From Acuticoccus sp. MNP-M23 (GTDB lineage Bacteria > Pseudomonadota > Alphaproteobacteria > Rhizobiales > Amorphaceae), in contig NZ_CP133480.1 of assembly GCF_031195445.1 (NCBI RefSeq), forward strand, positions 4,642,501 to 4,706,500: a stretch of DNA of 64,000 bases, given 5' to 3'. The position numbers were made by a program, and so were the translations under genes. This document shows, piece after piece, positions 25,234 through 33,571 of the stretch (within the stretch, counting starts at the first letter, position 1; every line of letters starts with the position of its first letter). The notes beneath the pieces are model-generated. The model saw only the letters and a program-made list of their open reading frames with translations, searched no databases and was not told where the DNA came from.

Positions 25234-27375
25234 CTAGGCCGCTCGCATGTTGCCGAGGAATGTTGTCACCTCCCGTCGCAGCGCCAGCGACTGGTCGGCG
25301 AGGCGTGTCGAGGAATCGACTGCCTGTGCCGAGCTGTCGCCGGTCGCCGAGATGTCGCCGGCCATATCGCGCACGATGTCGGTGACGTCGCTCGAGCCGC
25401 GCGCGGCGAGCTGGATGTTGCTTGAAATCTCGGTCGTTGCCGCGCGTTGCTGATCGACCGATGATGAGATGGACAGGGTAACCGTATTCAGCTTCTCGAT
25501 CGTCTCAGCGATGGCCTGGATGGAATCCACCGACGTGGTTATCCGCGCCTGAACGCCGGAAATCTGGCCGCCGATCTCGTTCGACGCGGCGGCGGACTGG
25601 GACGCGAGTGATTTGACCTCGGACGCCACCACCGCGAACCCCTTGCCCGCATCTCCCGCGCGGGCGGCCTCGATGGTGGCGTTGAGGGCCAGAAGGTTCG
25701 TCTGATTGGCAATGTCGGAAATCAGCCCGACGATAGAGCCGATGCGCCCCGACGCCTCGCGCAGGTCGTTGACGTTGTCGCGCACCAACATCGCAGCGTC
25801 CACCGCCGTTTTGCACTCGCTTGCGGAGCGATTGGCCTGACCTGCGATCTCCTGGATCGAGACGCTGAGCTCCTCTGCTGCGGCCGCAACCCGCCCCACA
25901 TTCTCGGATGCTGAATCCGACTTGTCGGCAACGTCGGAGGCGCGCTGCTGGGCGCGGCTGGCCCGGTCACTGGTGCCACGCGCACTGTCCCTCATTTCGA
26001 TCGCGCCGCTGGACACGTTCTCGACAATCGCGAGAACACTCGCCTCGAACTGGCAGGCGATCTCTTCGCGAGCGACGCGCTGCTGTTCTTCGGCGCGCTT
26101 CGTCGCCTCCGCGCGCTCGGCCTCCAACCTGATTTTCTCGAGCGAGTTTGCCTTGAAGACGCGCAGCGCCGCGGCCATCTGCCCGAGCTCGTCGGCTTCG
26201 GCCTTCGGCACCTCGATATCGCTCTCGCCGTCTGCCAGGCGGCGGGTCGTCGTCGTGATGACGGACAGGCGCCGCAGGATCCGGCGGTGGAGGTAGAAGT
26301 AGCCAATCAGAGCCGAAGCAAGCAGCGCGCCCAGACCGAGGAGCACCATCACCGTCTGGACCGTCTCCGAGGATCGCTCTGCCGAGGCCTGGGCAGCGGC
26401 GATCGATTCGGTGCGTTCGGCGGCGATCTGGTTGGCGTTCTCCTCGATCTCCATGTTGGCCGCGAGCAGACGCTCATCGAAGCCCTTGAGCTCCTCCGTC
26501 AGGTCACCGAGCGCCTTCACCACGGGGATCAACGTGTCGGTGCCGGCCGGATCGATCGACGCGCGGATGCGATCGAAGGTCGTGCGCATCTGCGCCTGAA
26601 GGGCCTCATCAGGGATCGATCTGATACTTCGACCGATCGCGACAAGCGCCGCTTCGACGTCGGCCGCAATAGGGTCGAGCGCTTCGCGATCCACCAGCAA
26701 CAGGTCATCGAGCATTGCGGGCAGCGTCAGGGTTTTGATGACGAGACTGCGCATCTGCCCGAGATTGAAAAGGTCGACGTCGAGAACGATGTCCAGAGTG
26801 TCGAGCACGCCCGCGATCCTGGCCGGGTCGTCCTCCACGTCGTAGACCGAGGAAAGGGCGTTGCTGACGCGGCTGGACGCATTCGCAATCAGCGAACTGC
26901 TTTGTTCGTACAGCAGACCGACCTCGGCTGTCGTGGCGGCGAACGCAGTATCGCGTGCGATCTCGAGCGTGACACGGCGCCTCGATGCGCTCGCGAAGTC
27001 GGTCATCAGGTTTGTGAAGTGCCTTGCAGCGTCGCCGAACCGGGCAACCTCCGGCGCCCCTTCGCTCAACGTACGCAGCTTTTCGAGGAGCCTGTCCATG
27101 TCGCTGATCGCCGCCTGCAGCCTCGTCTCCGCCGAATCGGTCGCGCGCAGTGATTGTGCGGCGGCGAGAGCACCGCCGATCCGGGTGAGTTCCGCAGTTT
27201 TGGCCACAAGGCTCTGGGCGGCAAGGAGTGAGGGAAGCTCGTTCTTGATCACACGCTCTTCGCTGGTTGCGAGAAGCCTGAGGTTGACGACGCTGAGCGC
27301 AGAGGCCGCAAGCACCATCGACGCGAGGAAGCCGAAACTGAGGATCAATCCGAAACGGACGGAGATCGATTTCAT
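25234..27375 (-). CDS. Methyl-accepting chemotaxis protein with TorS-like periplasmic sensor
   Basis: 713 aa. Membrane helix 1 is at about residues 8-30, a large helical periplasmic region at 31-338, helix 2 at 339-361, HAMP at about 362-414 and the MA signalling domain at 445-713 with the hairpin tip DIANQTNLLALNATIEAARAG. No C-terminal CheR-binding pentapeptide (ends FLGNMRAA). The periplasmic part is not a common 4HB, Cache or PAS sensor: as judged by eye it follows the TorS sensor, for example SVVNLRLLATSEERV near TM1, DIVLDVDLFNLGQMRSLVIK near 195-214, and IPDEALQAQMRTTFDRIR. The adjacent upstream gene encodes a TorT-like binding protein, the known partner of TorS. It therefore probably steers swimming in response to a TorT-bound ligand such as TMAO or another methylated amine. 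Confidence 0.93.
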   Translation of the reverse strand: MKSISVRFGLILSFGFLASMVLAASALSVVNLRLLATSEERVIKNELPSLLAAQSLVAKTAELTRIGGALAAAQSLRATDSAETRLQAAISDMDRLLEKLRTLSEGAPEVARFGDAARHFTNLMTDFASASRRRVTLEIARDTAFAATTAEVGLLYEQSSSLIANASSRVSNALSSVYDVEDDPARIAGVLDTLDIVLDVDLFNLGQMRSLVIKTLTLPAMLDDLLLVDREALDPIAADVEAALVAIGRSIRSIPDEALQAQMRTTFDRIRASIDPAGTDTLIPVVKALGDLTEELKGFDERLLAANMEIEENANQIAAERTESIAAAQASAERSSETVQTVMVLLGLGALLASALIGYFYLHRRILRRLSVITTTTRRLADGESDIEVPKAEADELGQMAAALRVFKANSLEKIRLEAERAEATKRAEEQQRVAREEIACQFEASVLAIVENVSSGAIEMRDSARGTSDRASRAQQRASDVADKSDSASENVGRVAAAAEELSVSIQEIAGQANRSASECKTAVDAAMLVRDNVNDLREASGRIGSIVGLISDIANQTNLLALNATIEAARAGDAGKGFAVVASEVKSLASQSAAASNEIGGQISGVQARITTSVDSIQAIAETIEKLNTVTLSISSSVDQQRAATTEISSNIQLAARGSSDVTDIVRDMAGDISATGDSSAQAVDSSTRLADQSLALRREVTTFLGNMRAA

Positions 27376-27477
27376 GGAAGGCCAGCCTTGTTGGTTCGGC
27401 GCGTTGAGACCGGGCTGCCCCTAGCCGCCGACGTGCGCTGTGGAACGTGAGGATGGATCGGGACGACAGTCAGGCGC

Positions 27478-28536
27478 TCACTGAACGCTGTAGGTCGGCT
27501 GAAAGTCAGGCGGCGCGAGGGACTGAAGGCGCGGGAACGCCCGCACATTGGCCGCCGTCACGTTGAAGATGATCGGCCCGACATGGTCCGCCGCTGAGTT
27601 ACCTTCGAGGAAGCGGACCGCCTGATCGACCGACAATGTGCCCTGGAGAGCAGCGCTGTCGGTCGGCGCGCCGGCGACGATGCCGCGCCGGATGCCGCGA
27701 TAGATTGCGGGGGTGAAATAGTCCGCCACGAGCCCGACCTTGCCCTTGAGGCCACGTTGGCGCACCAACGCCATCGCGGCTTCGATCGCGACGGCGTTGC
27801 CCGCGATGAAGTCGATGTCGGGATATTCCTCCAGGACATCCTGCACGAGGCCGAGCTGAACATCGGCGCCGGTGTCGCCATACTTGATCGCGACGACCTC
27901 GACCGCTGCCCCCTCGATCTCTTCGCGGAAGCCCTGATCCGTCAACTTCACCCACCCCGCCGTCTCGGGGCCGGGAAGCCAGGCGATCTTGACCGGGCGA
28001 GACCGTCCCTTGGGGAAGCGCTCTGCAAAATAGCGACCGGCGGAGCGCCCCATATCGATCCAGTTGACGGCCGCCATGCCAGATAAGCCCGCCGGCAGCA
28101 CCTGGTTGACGGTGGCGAATATGGGCTTTGTCTTCGCGGCTTCGACGATCGCCGGCGTTAGTCCGTCAAACGAGACGCTGCCGACGAGGATGGCGTCGTA
28201 GCCACCCTTGACGCACGTATCGAGCTGGCTGCGCTGCTTGTCGATGTTGCCATATCCGCCGGCTTCGAAGAGGTCGACGGTGACCCCGATCCGGCGCGCA
28301 TGCGCGATCACGCCGTAGTTCGTGGCAACCCAATAAGCATCCTTGAGATGGGGGAAAAGGACGCAGAGCTTCCACGGTTTCGACGCACGCGTCAGGGGGG
28401 AGTAGTTGACCTTCGCCGCCTCGGTGGCGAACTCGTAAGGGGGAACCCATCGGTCGAGTGTCCATTCCGGCGCAGGCTCCGCGGCAACTCCCGATGCGAA
28501 CGCTGCAATTATCGTAGCCGCAAGTAACCTGCGCAT
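27478..28536 (-). CDS. TorT-like periplasmic ligand-binding protein
   Basis: 352 aa with a cleavable signal peptide (residues 1-19, ending GVAA). The body is a type I periplasmic binding protein fold. It opens as TorT proteins do (PEWTLDRWVPPYEF, then KPWKLCVLFPHLKDAYWVATNYG), continues DTCVKGGYDAILVGSVSFDGL and has VNWIDMGRSAGRYFAERFP in the middle and GPIIFNVTAANVRAFP near the end. TorT binds trimethylamine N-oxide in the periplasm and docks on the TorS sensor. Here no torS kinase, torR or torA is present; the next gene 102 nt downstream is a chemoreceptor with a TorS-like ectodomain. The pair likely forms a periplasmic sensory complex. Ligand identity is inferred from the family only. Confidence 0.88.
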   Translation of the reverse strand: MRRLLAATIIAAFASGVAAEPAPEWTLDRWVPPYEFATEAAKVNYSPLTRASKPWKLCVLFPHLKDAYWVATNYGVIAHARRIGVTVDLFEAGGYGNIDKQRSQLDTCVKGGYDAILVGSVSFDGLTPAIVEAAKTKPIFATVNQVLPAGLSGMAAVNWIDMGRSAGRYFAERFPKGRSRPVKIAWLPGPETAGWVKLTDQGFREEIEGAAVEVVAIKYGDTGADVQLGLVQDVLEEYPDIDFIAGNAVAIEAAMALVRQRGLKGKVGLVADYFTPAIYRGIRRGIVAGAPTDSAALQGTLSVDQAVRFLEGNSAADHVGPIIFNVTAANVRAFPRLQSLAPPDFQPTYSVQ

Positions 28537-28985
28537 TTATTTCTCCGTTGGGTGCTAGCCGTAAGTGCAGGCATTTTTACGAGAGAAATAACATTGTTAT
28601 CTGTGACGAGGCTGGACTGTCCTTCAGAAGAACATCGTACAATCGCCAGACCCGAGGGGAGCGTTGCAGTGAACATCGCCGGAGCGTTCACCGGTCGCAG
28701 GATTGGCGACTTTCGACACAAGTTCTATGGCAGGCCTGCCGGCGTAATTTACTTGGCACGCGAAAATCTATAAGACGATCCATTCAGTCCCATTGTCGGC
28801 GTCAGTTGGAGGGACTCAGGGCGCTGCATTCACAAGGGGCGGAACGGCTCGCTGCCTGAGATCGGGTGCCGGCTGCCCGGCACGCCGCTGAACCTCGTGA
28901 TCAGAAAGCGTGTAAAAAACCATTTAACGAATGATTTTTCCGGCCAACCACATTTCTATTCCAACCTTGAAGTGATGAAGCCCCC
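28537..28985. other. Intergenic region upstream of the torT-like gene
   Basis: 449 bases between the torT-like start and the end of the acyl-CoA dehydrogenase gene, both on the minus strand. It should contain the torT-MCP promoter. A 34-codon frame from GTG 28669 on the plus strand has a purine-rich GAGGGGAG upstream, but its product matches nothing I know and I do not call it. The last 100 bases (28900-28980) are A/T-rich. No clear operator or terminator is visible. Confidence 0.5.
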
Positions 28986-30155
28986 TCACCCACTCCGCTC
29001 AAACAACTCGCGCCCGATCAGCATCCGCCTGATCTCACTCGTCCCCGCGCCAATCTCGTAAAGCTTGGCATCCCGCAGCAACCGGCCCGTCGGATAGTCG
29101 TTGATGTATCCGTTGCCGCCCAGGGCCTGGATGGCGTCGAGCGCAACCGCCGTGGCCTTCTCCGCCGCGTACAAGATCGCGCCGGCAGCATCCTCCCGGG
29201 TGACCCGGCCGACGTCCGCCGCGCGGGCCACAGCGTAGACGTACGCCTTGCAGGCGTTCATCGTGACGTACATGTCGGCAAGCTTGCCCTGCATCAGCTG
29301 GAAGGTGCCGATGGGCTGGCCGAACTGCTTTCGCTCGTGCACATACGGGAAGACCACGTCGAGTGCGGCCTGCATGATGCCGAGCGGCCCGGCCGCCAGC
29401 ACCACGCGCTCATAGTCGAGACCGGACATCAGGACGTTGACGCCCTTGCCGACCGCGCCGAGCACGTTTTCTTCCGGCACCTCGCAGTCCTGAAACACCA
29501 GCTCGCAGGTGTCGGAGCCGCGCATGCCGAGCTTGTCGAGCTTCTGCGCGGTGGTGAAGCCGGCAAACCCCTTCTCGATCAGGAAGGCGGTGATTCCGCG
29601 GGAGCCGGCGTCCGGGTCGGTCTTGGCGTAGACCACCAGCGTTTCGGCGACGGGGCCGTTGGTGATCCAGAATTTGGAGCCGTTGAGGACGTAGCGGTCG
29701 CCTTTTCTGTGGGCGCGGGTCTTCATGGAGACGACGTCGGACCCGGCACCGGGCTCACTCATGGCGAGCGCACCGACCGCCTCGCCCGAGATCAGCCGCG
29801 GCAGGTAGCGGGCGCGCTGCTCCGGCGTGCCGTTGCGGGCGATCTGGTTGATGCAAAGGTTCGAGTGCGCGCCATAGCTGAGGCCAACCGAGGCCGACGC
29901 GCGCGAGACTTCCTCCATCGCGACGCAGTGGGCAAGGTAGCCGAGGCCTGCCCCGCCCTCCTCTTCGGCCACCGTGATGCCGTGGAGGCCGAGGGCGCCC
30001 ATTTCGGGCCACAGGTGGATCGGGAATTCGTTGTTGCGGTCAACGTCGGCGGCAATTGGCGCGATCCTGTCGGCCGAAAAGGTGCGAACCTGGTCGCGCA
30101 GCATGTCGAGATCTTCGCCGAGGCCGAAGTCGAATTGGCCGAAATCGTTGCGCAT
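28986..30155 (-). CDS. Acyl-CoA dehydrogenase, isovaleryl-CoA dehydrogenase type
   Basis: 389 aa FAD enzyme. Signature [18 protein letters not shown] and [18 protein letters not shown] are the ACAD motif 1 and flavin region; [32 protein letters not shown] is motif 2. The residue normally Glu in MCAD-type enzymes (YEG) is absent here (IGAG), whereas [15 protein letters not shown] supplies the Glu in the position used by isovaleryl-CoA dehydrogenase. That supports leucine degradation (isovaleryl-CoA to 3-methylcrotonyl-CoA). ATG at 30155 has GGAGGG 7 nt upstream; the open frame extends 17 codons further. Methylcrotonyl-CoA carboxylase genes, often next to liuA/ivd, are not present. Confidence 0.9.
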   Translation of the reverse strand: MRNDFGQFDFGLGEDLDMLRDQVRTFSADRIAPIAADVDRNNEFPIHLWPEMGALGLHGITVAEEEGGAGLGYLAHCVAMEEVSRASASVGLSYGAHSNLCINQIARNGTPEQRARYLPRLISGEAVGALAMSEPGAGSDVVSMKTRAHRKGDRYVLNGSKFWITNGPVAETLVVYAKTDPDAGSRGITAFLIEKGFAGFTTAQKLDKLGMRGSDTCELVFQDCEVPEENVLGAVGKGVNVLMSGLDYERVVLAAGPLGIMQAALDVVFPYVHERKQFGQPIGTFQLMQGKLADMYVTMNACKAYVYAVARAADVGRVTREDAAGAILYAAEKATAVALDAIQALGGNGYINDYPTGRLLRDAKLYEIGAGTSEIRRMLIGRELFERSG

Positions 30156-30232
30156 GGGGCCGCCCTCCGCTTTTGTGTGGAACCGTACCGGGTCGAGTCC
30201 GGACAATCCACGAGGCGAATGGAGGAATTTCC

Positions 30233-30643
30233 ATGAGAACGAGTGTCATGGCGGCGATGATGCTGGTGGCGGGTGCAGTGGGCGCCAGCGCGGCAGACAT
30301 GTGCGACAGCGAGGCCGATTGCGCCGACGCGATGACCACGGCCGACATTGTGGCCTGCAACGCCAAGGCAACGGCCCGGGCCGACGATGCGCTGAACGCC
30401 CTCTGGCCGAAGGTGGTGGCACTCTACGACCTCAACAGCAACGCAGATGCCGACAAGGCAGCGCTGCGGAAGGCACAGAACGACTGGATCGGCTTTCGCG
30501 ATGCCACCTGCAGCGCGGAAGGCGCGCTGGCCGACGGCGGGACCATCGCGGGCATTTACGTTGAGGATTGCCGGTGCTCCGTCACCGCCTCCCGCGTGGC
30601 AGATTTCGAGCGGATGATCGCCAACCGCAGCGAAGGCAACTGA
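30233..30643 (+). CDS. Secreted LprI/DUF1311-like protein
   Basis: 136 aa with an N-terminal signal peptide (residues 1-20, ending ASA) and six cysteines after it. The core [40 protein letters not shown] is the DUF1311 / lysozyme-inhibitor LprI-like pattern (K-x-L-x-x-A-Q-x-x-W-I-x-F-R-D-x-x-C). Such proteins lie in the periplasm and may protect against lysozyme; many have unknown roles. GGAGGA lies 7 nt before the ATG. It is transcribed divergently from the acyl-CoA dehydrogenase with 77 nt between, and is alone. Confidence 0.85.
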   Translation: MRTSVMAAMMLVAGAVGASAADMCDSEADCADAMTTADIVACNAKATARADDALNALWPKVVALYDLNSNADADKAALRKAQNDWIGFRDATCSAEGALADGGTIAGIYVEDCRCSVTASRVADFERMIANRSEGN

Positions 30644-30719
30644 TCAGCTTCAGCGGGTGACGCCATGGCGCGCCACCCGCCCCGGCCCCATCAGCCGGTG
30701 ATGGCTCATTTTGGCGGCG

Positions 30720-32270
30720 TTACCCCGTCACGCCGATGGGCCAGGGCGCAAACTCTTCCTCGCCAACGCCCATGGCTTCACTCTTGGAGGGTTCGCCGGA
30801 GGCAACGGCGAGGATCTTTTCGAAGATCTCCTCGCCCATCTCGTCCAGCGATTTGAGGCCGTCCACCACAGGGCCGCAATTGATGTCCATGTCGCCTTCC
30901 ATCCGGCTGTACATTGGCGAGTTGGTGGCAAGCTTGATGGTCGGCGCCGGGTAGGAACCGAAGCAGGAGCCGCGCCCTGTGGTGAAGCAGATGAGGTTGG
31001 CCCCGCCGGCAATCTGCCCCGTCGCGGACACGGGATCGAAGCCCGGCGTGTCCATGATGACGAGCCCCTGCGCGTCAACCGTCTCGGCGTATTCGTAGAC
31101 CGCTTCGACACCCGTGGAGCCGCCCTTCTTGGCCCCGCCCAGCGCCTTTTCGATGATGTTGGCGATCCCGCCATCCTGGTTGCCCGGCGAGACGACGCCG
31201 TTGATCTGCGTGTCGCGGCCCCTGGTGTATTCCAGCCACCACTCCACCCGCTCGACCAGTTTGCGGCCCACGGCCTCGTTGCGGGCGCGCGCCGTCAGCG
31301 TGTGCTCCACGCCGTAAAGCTCAGGCGTTTCGGACAGGATTGCAGTGCCGCCGTGGCGGACCAGAATGTCCACAGCCTTGCCCAGCGCCGGATTGGCGGA
31401 AAGGCTGGAGAAGCCATCCGAGCCGCCGCACTGGAGGCCGATCTTGATGTGGCGGGCGGACTGGGGGGTGCGGCGCGCCTTGTTGGCCTCCACCAGCATC
31501 TCCTTCACGGCGGCCTTGGCGCGGTCGATGGCAGCTTTGGTGCCCCCGACCTCCTGCATGGTCACGGTGTGGAGCATCTTGCCGGCCGACAGGCTCTCTT
31601 CGTCGAAGAATTTTCGCAGGTTGTTGCGCTCGCAGCCGAGCGACAGGACCACGGCACCGGCCATGTTGGGGTGGCGGATGTAGCCGCCGAGGGTACGGCG
31701 GAGAAGGTCCATGGGTTCGCCGGTCAGCTCCATCCCGCAGCCCTGCTCGTGGATGAAGGGCACCACGGCGTCGACATTTTCGTAGGCTTCCAGCCGGTCG
31801 GCGTCGAAGTAGGCGGCGGCCTTGCGCGCGACGGTGGCCGAGCAGTTGACGGTGACGAACAGGCCGATGACGTTGCGCGTGCCGACCCGGCCATCCTCGC
31901 GAGCATAGCCCATGAATGTGGCGCGCTCGGCCTCCGGCAGAAGCTCTGCCCCGCGGTAGTCCTCGCCGTAGCGATAGTCCTTGGCGACGTTGCCGTTGAG
32001 CACGTTGTGGGTGTGGAGATAGTCGCCCGGCTGAAGGTCTTCGCCGGCAAAGCCGATGACGGTGGCGTATTTGAGGATCGCCTCGCCCCTGGCGATGGCG
32101 CGCGTCGCAATCTTGTGACCGAGCGGGATCGTGCCGCGCGTCGTCAGGTCCTCGGACGCGATTGCCGTGCCCTCGGCGATCTCTTCGCGGGCGACAACGA
32201 CGTTGTCGGCCGGGTCGAGGCGGATCACCGGCGTGTTGGCGCGGGCTGGGGTATCCAGTACCAGACTCAT
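30720..32270 (-). CDS. UxaA/GarD-family sugar-acid dehydratase (galactarate/altronate dehydratase type)
   Basis: 516 aa. The N-terminal SAF-like domain (residues 1-about 100) has LGHKIATRAIARGEAILKYA and LHTHNVLNG. The C-terminal catalytic domain carries GYAREDGRVGTRN, VPFIHEQGCGMELTG, LSLGCERNN, GLQCGGSDGFSSLSANPALG and TTGRGSCFGSYPAPTIK, all typical of metal-dependent galactarate (GarD) and altronate (UxaA) dehydratases. It removes water from a six-carbon sugar acid to give a 2-keto-3-deoxy acid. It is the last gene of the aldarate operon, 42 nt after the enolase-superfamily gene. Galactarate is the better guess because the preceding gene encodes a talarate/galactarate dehydratase, but D-altronate cannot be excluded. 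Confidence 0.9.
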   Translation of the reverse strand: MSLVLDTPARANTPVIRLDPADNVVVAREEIAEGTAIASEDLTTRGTIPLGHKIATRAIARGEAILKYATVIGFAGEDLQPGDYLHTHNVLNGNVAKDYRYGEDYRGAELLPEAERATFMGYAREDGRVGTRNVIGLFVTVNCSATVARKAAAYFDADRLEAYENVDAVVPFIHEQGCGMELTGEPMDLLRRTLGGYIRHPNMAGAVVLSLGCERNNLRKFFDEESLSAGKMLHTVTMQEVGGTKAAIDRAKAAVKEMLVEANKARRTPQSARHIKIGLQCGGSDGFSSLSANPALGKAVDILVRHGGTAILSETPELYGVEHTLTARARNEAVGRKLVERVEWWLEYTRGRDTQINGVVSPGNQDGGIANIIEKALGGAKKGGSTGVEAVYEYAETVDAQGLVIMDTPGFDPVSATGQIAGGANLICFTTGRGSCFGSYPAPTIKLATNSPMYSRMEGDMDINCGPVVDGLKSLDEMGEEIFEKILAVASGEPSKSEAMGVGEEEFAPWPIGVTG

Positions 32271-32312
32271 GGCGTTTTGCTTCCCCTTGGGTGCGGACAC
32301 GTTCGTGCCCTG

Positions 32313-33515
32313 TTATTTTTTGGCTTCGTGGGTGGCACTGGTCCAGGCCCGCGCCTGATCGGACAGGGTGAGGCCGAGGCCGGGACGGTCCGGCACCCAC
32401 ATGCGCCCGTCCGAAATCTCGAGCCGTTCGTTGAACAGCGGCTCCAGCCACTCGAAATGCTCAACCCACGGCTCGTGCGGATAGGCAGCCGAGAGGTGGA
32501 GGTGGATCTCCATCGCAAAGTGGGGGGCAAGGCGCATCCGCTTCTCGCTCGCCAGTGCGCAGATCTTCAGGAACGGCGTGATGCCACCGACCCGCGGTGC
32601 GTCGGGCTGGATGAAGTCGACGCTGTTGAGGCGGATCAGCTCGGCGTGCTCGGCGGCGGAGGCCAGCATCTCGCCGGTGGCGATGGGGGTGGCCAGTTCG
32701 CGCGCCAGATCGGCGTGGCCTTGGGCGTCGTAGGCGTCCAGCGGCTCCTCGATCCATTCAAGGTTCAAGGGCTCGACGATCCGGCCGAAGCGGAGCGCGG
32801 TGACGCGGTCCCACTGCTGGTTGGCGTCGATCATCAACGGGCGCGAGCCGCCGATGTGGGCGCGGACCGCCTCAAGCCGCTCGATGTCGATCATCGGGTC
32901 CGGCTGGCCGACCTTGATCTTGATGCCCTCGATGCCCTTGGCCAGCGCGATGTCGATCTTCTCCTTCACCTCGTCGATGGGAGAGGACAGGAAGCCGGAC
33001 GAGGTGTTGTAGCAGCGCACGCCATCGCGGTAGGCGCCGAGGAGCTTGGCGAGCGGCAGGTCGGCACGCTTGGCCTTCATGTCCCACAGCGCAATGTCCA
33101 TGGCGGCGATGGCCTGGATCGCGATGCCGGAGCGGCCGACGGAGGCACCCGCCCAGCACAGCTTTTCGTGGAGGCGCGCCGTGTCGTTCGGGTCTTCGCC
33201 GATGAGGTTGTCGCAGATCTCCCTTGCGTGGGCGAAGAGACCAGGCCCGCCAGCGCGCTTGGAGTAGGAGAAGCCGAGGCCGACAAGCCCCTCCTCCGAG
33301 GTGATTTCGGCAAACAGCATGGCAACTTCGGTGAGCGGCTTCTGCCGCCCGGTCAGCACCTTGGCGTCCGAAATCGGGTTCGGCAGCGGCAGCGCGGCGA
33401 GCGACAGTCTTACGCGCGCAATCCGGTCGCGCGTTGCCCGCCCCGCAGCAAGGCCCGCCTGCATCGGATTTGCCGGAATGAGCCGTTCGCGTTCGGCGTC
33501 AGCCATCACATTCAT
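32313..33515 (-). CDS. L-talarate/galactarate dehydratase (enolase superfamily, MR subgroup)
   Basis: 400 aa. The K-x-K pair is Lys199/Lys201 (GIKIKVGQPD). Metal ligands are Asp230 (DANQQWD), Glu256 (EEPLDAYD) and Glu282 (GEML), and the His base is His332 (APHFAMEIHLHLS). Spacing and wording, including FIQPDAPRVGGITPFLKI and AAYPHEPWVEHFEWLEPLFNE, follow the Salmonella TalrD/GalrD enzyme, with a constant offset of about four residues. It dehydrates galactarate or L-talarate to 5-keto-4-deoxyglucarate and can epimerise them. It lies 56 nt downstream of the IlvD-family gene. The presence of a second, unrelated aldarate dehydratase next to it is notable. Confidence 0.9.
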   Translation of the reverse strand: MNVMADAERERLIPANPMQAGLAAGRATRDRIARVRLSLAALPLPNPISDAKVLTGRQKPLTEVAMLFAEITSEEGLVGLGFSYSKRAGGPGLFAHAREICDNLIGEDPNDTARLHEKLCWAGASVGRSGIAIQAIAAMDIALWDMKAKRADLPLAKLLGAYRDGVRCYNTSSGFLSSPIDEVKEKIDIALAKGIEGIKIKVGQPDPMIDIERLEAVRAHIGGSRPLMIDANQQWDRVTALRFGRIVEPLNLEWIEEPLDAYDAQGHADLARELATPIATGEMLASAAEHAELIRLNSVDFIQPDAPRVGGITPFLKICALASEKRMRLAPHFAMEIHLHLSAAYPHEPWVEHFEWLEPLFNERLEISDGRMWVPDRPGLGLTLSDQARAWTSATHEAKK

Positions 33516-33571
33516 CTGTCCATGTCCTGAAAAGGGGGCCGAAGCCCCGGTCCGCGCTCCACCCGGACGCC

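Noticed and set aside
28669-28773. 34-codon frame with a fair ribosome binding site in the gap upstream of the torT-like gene
   Set aside because: Too short, no known relative, no conserved motif.
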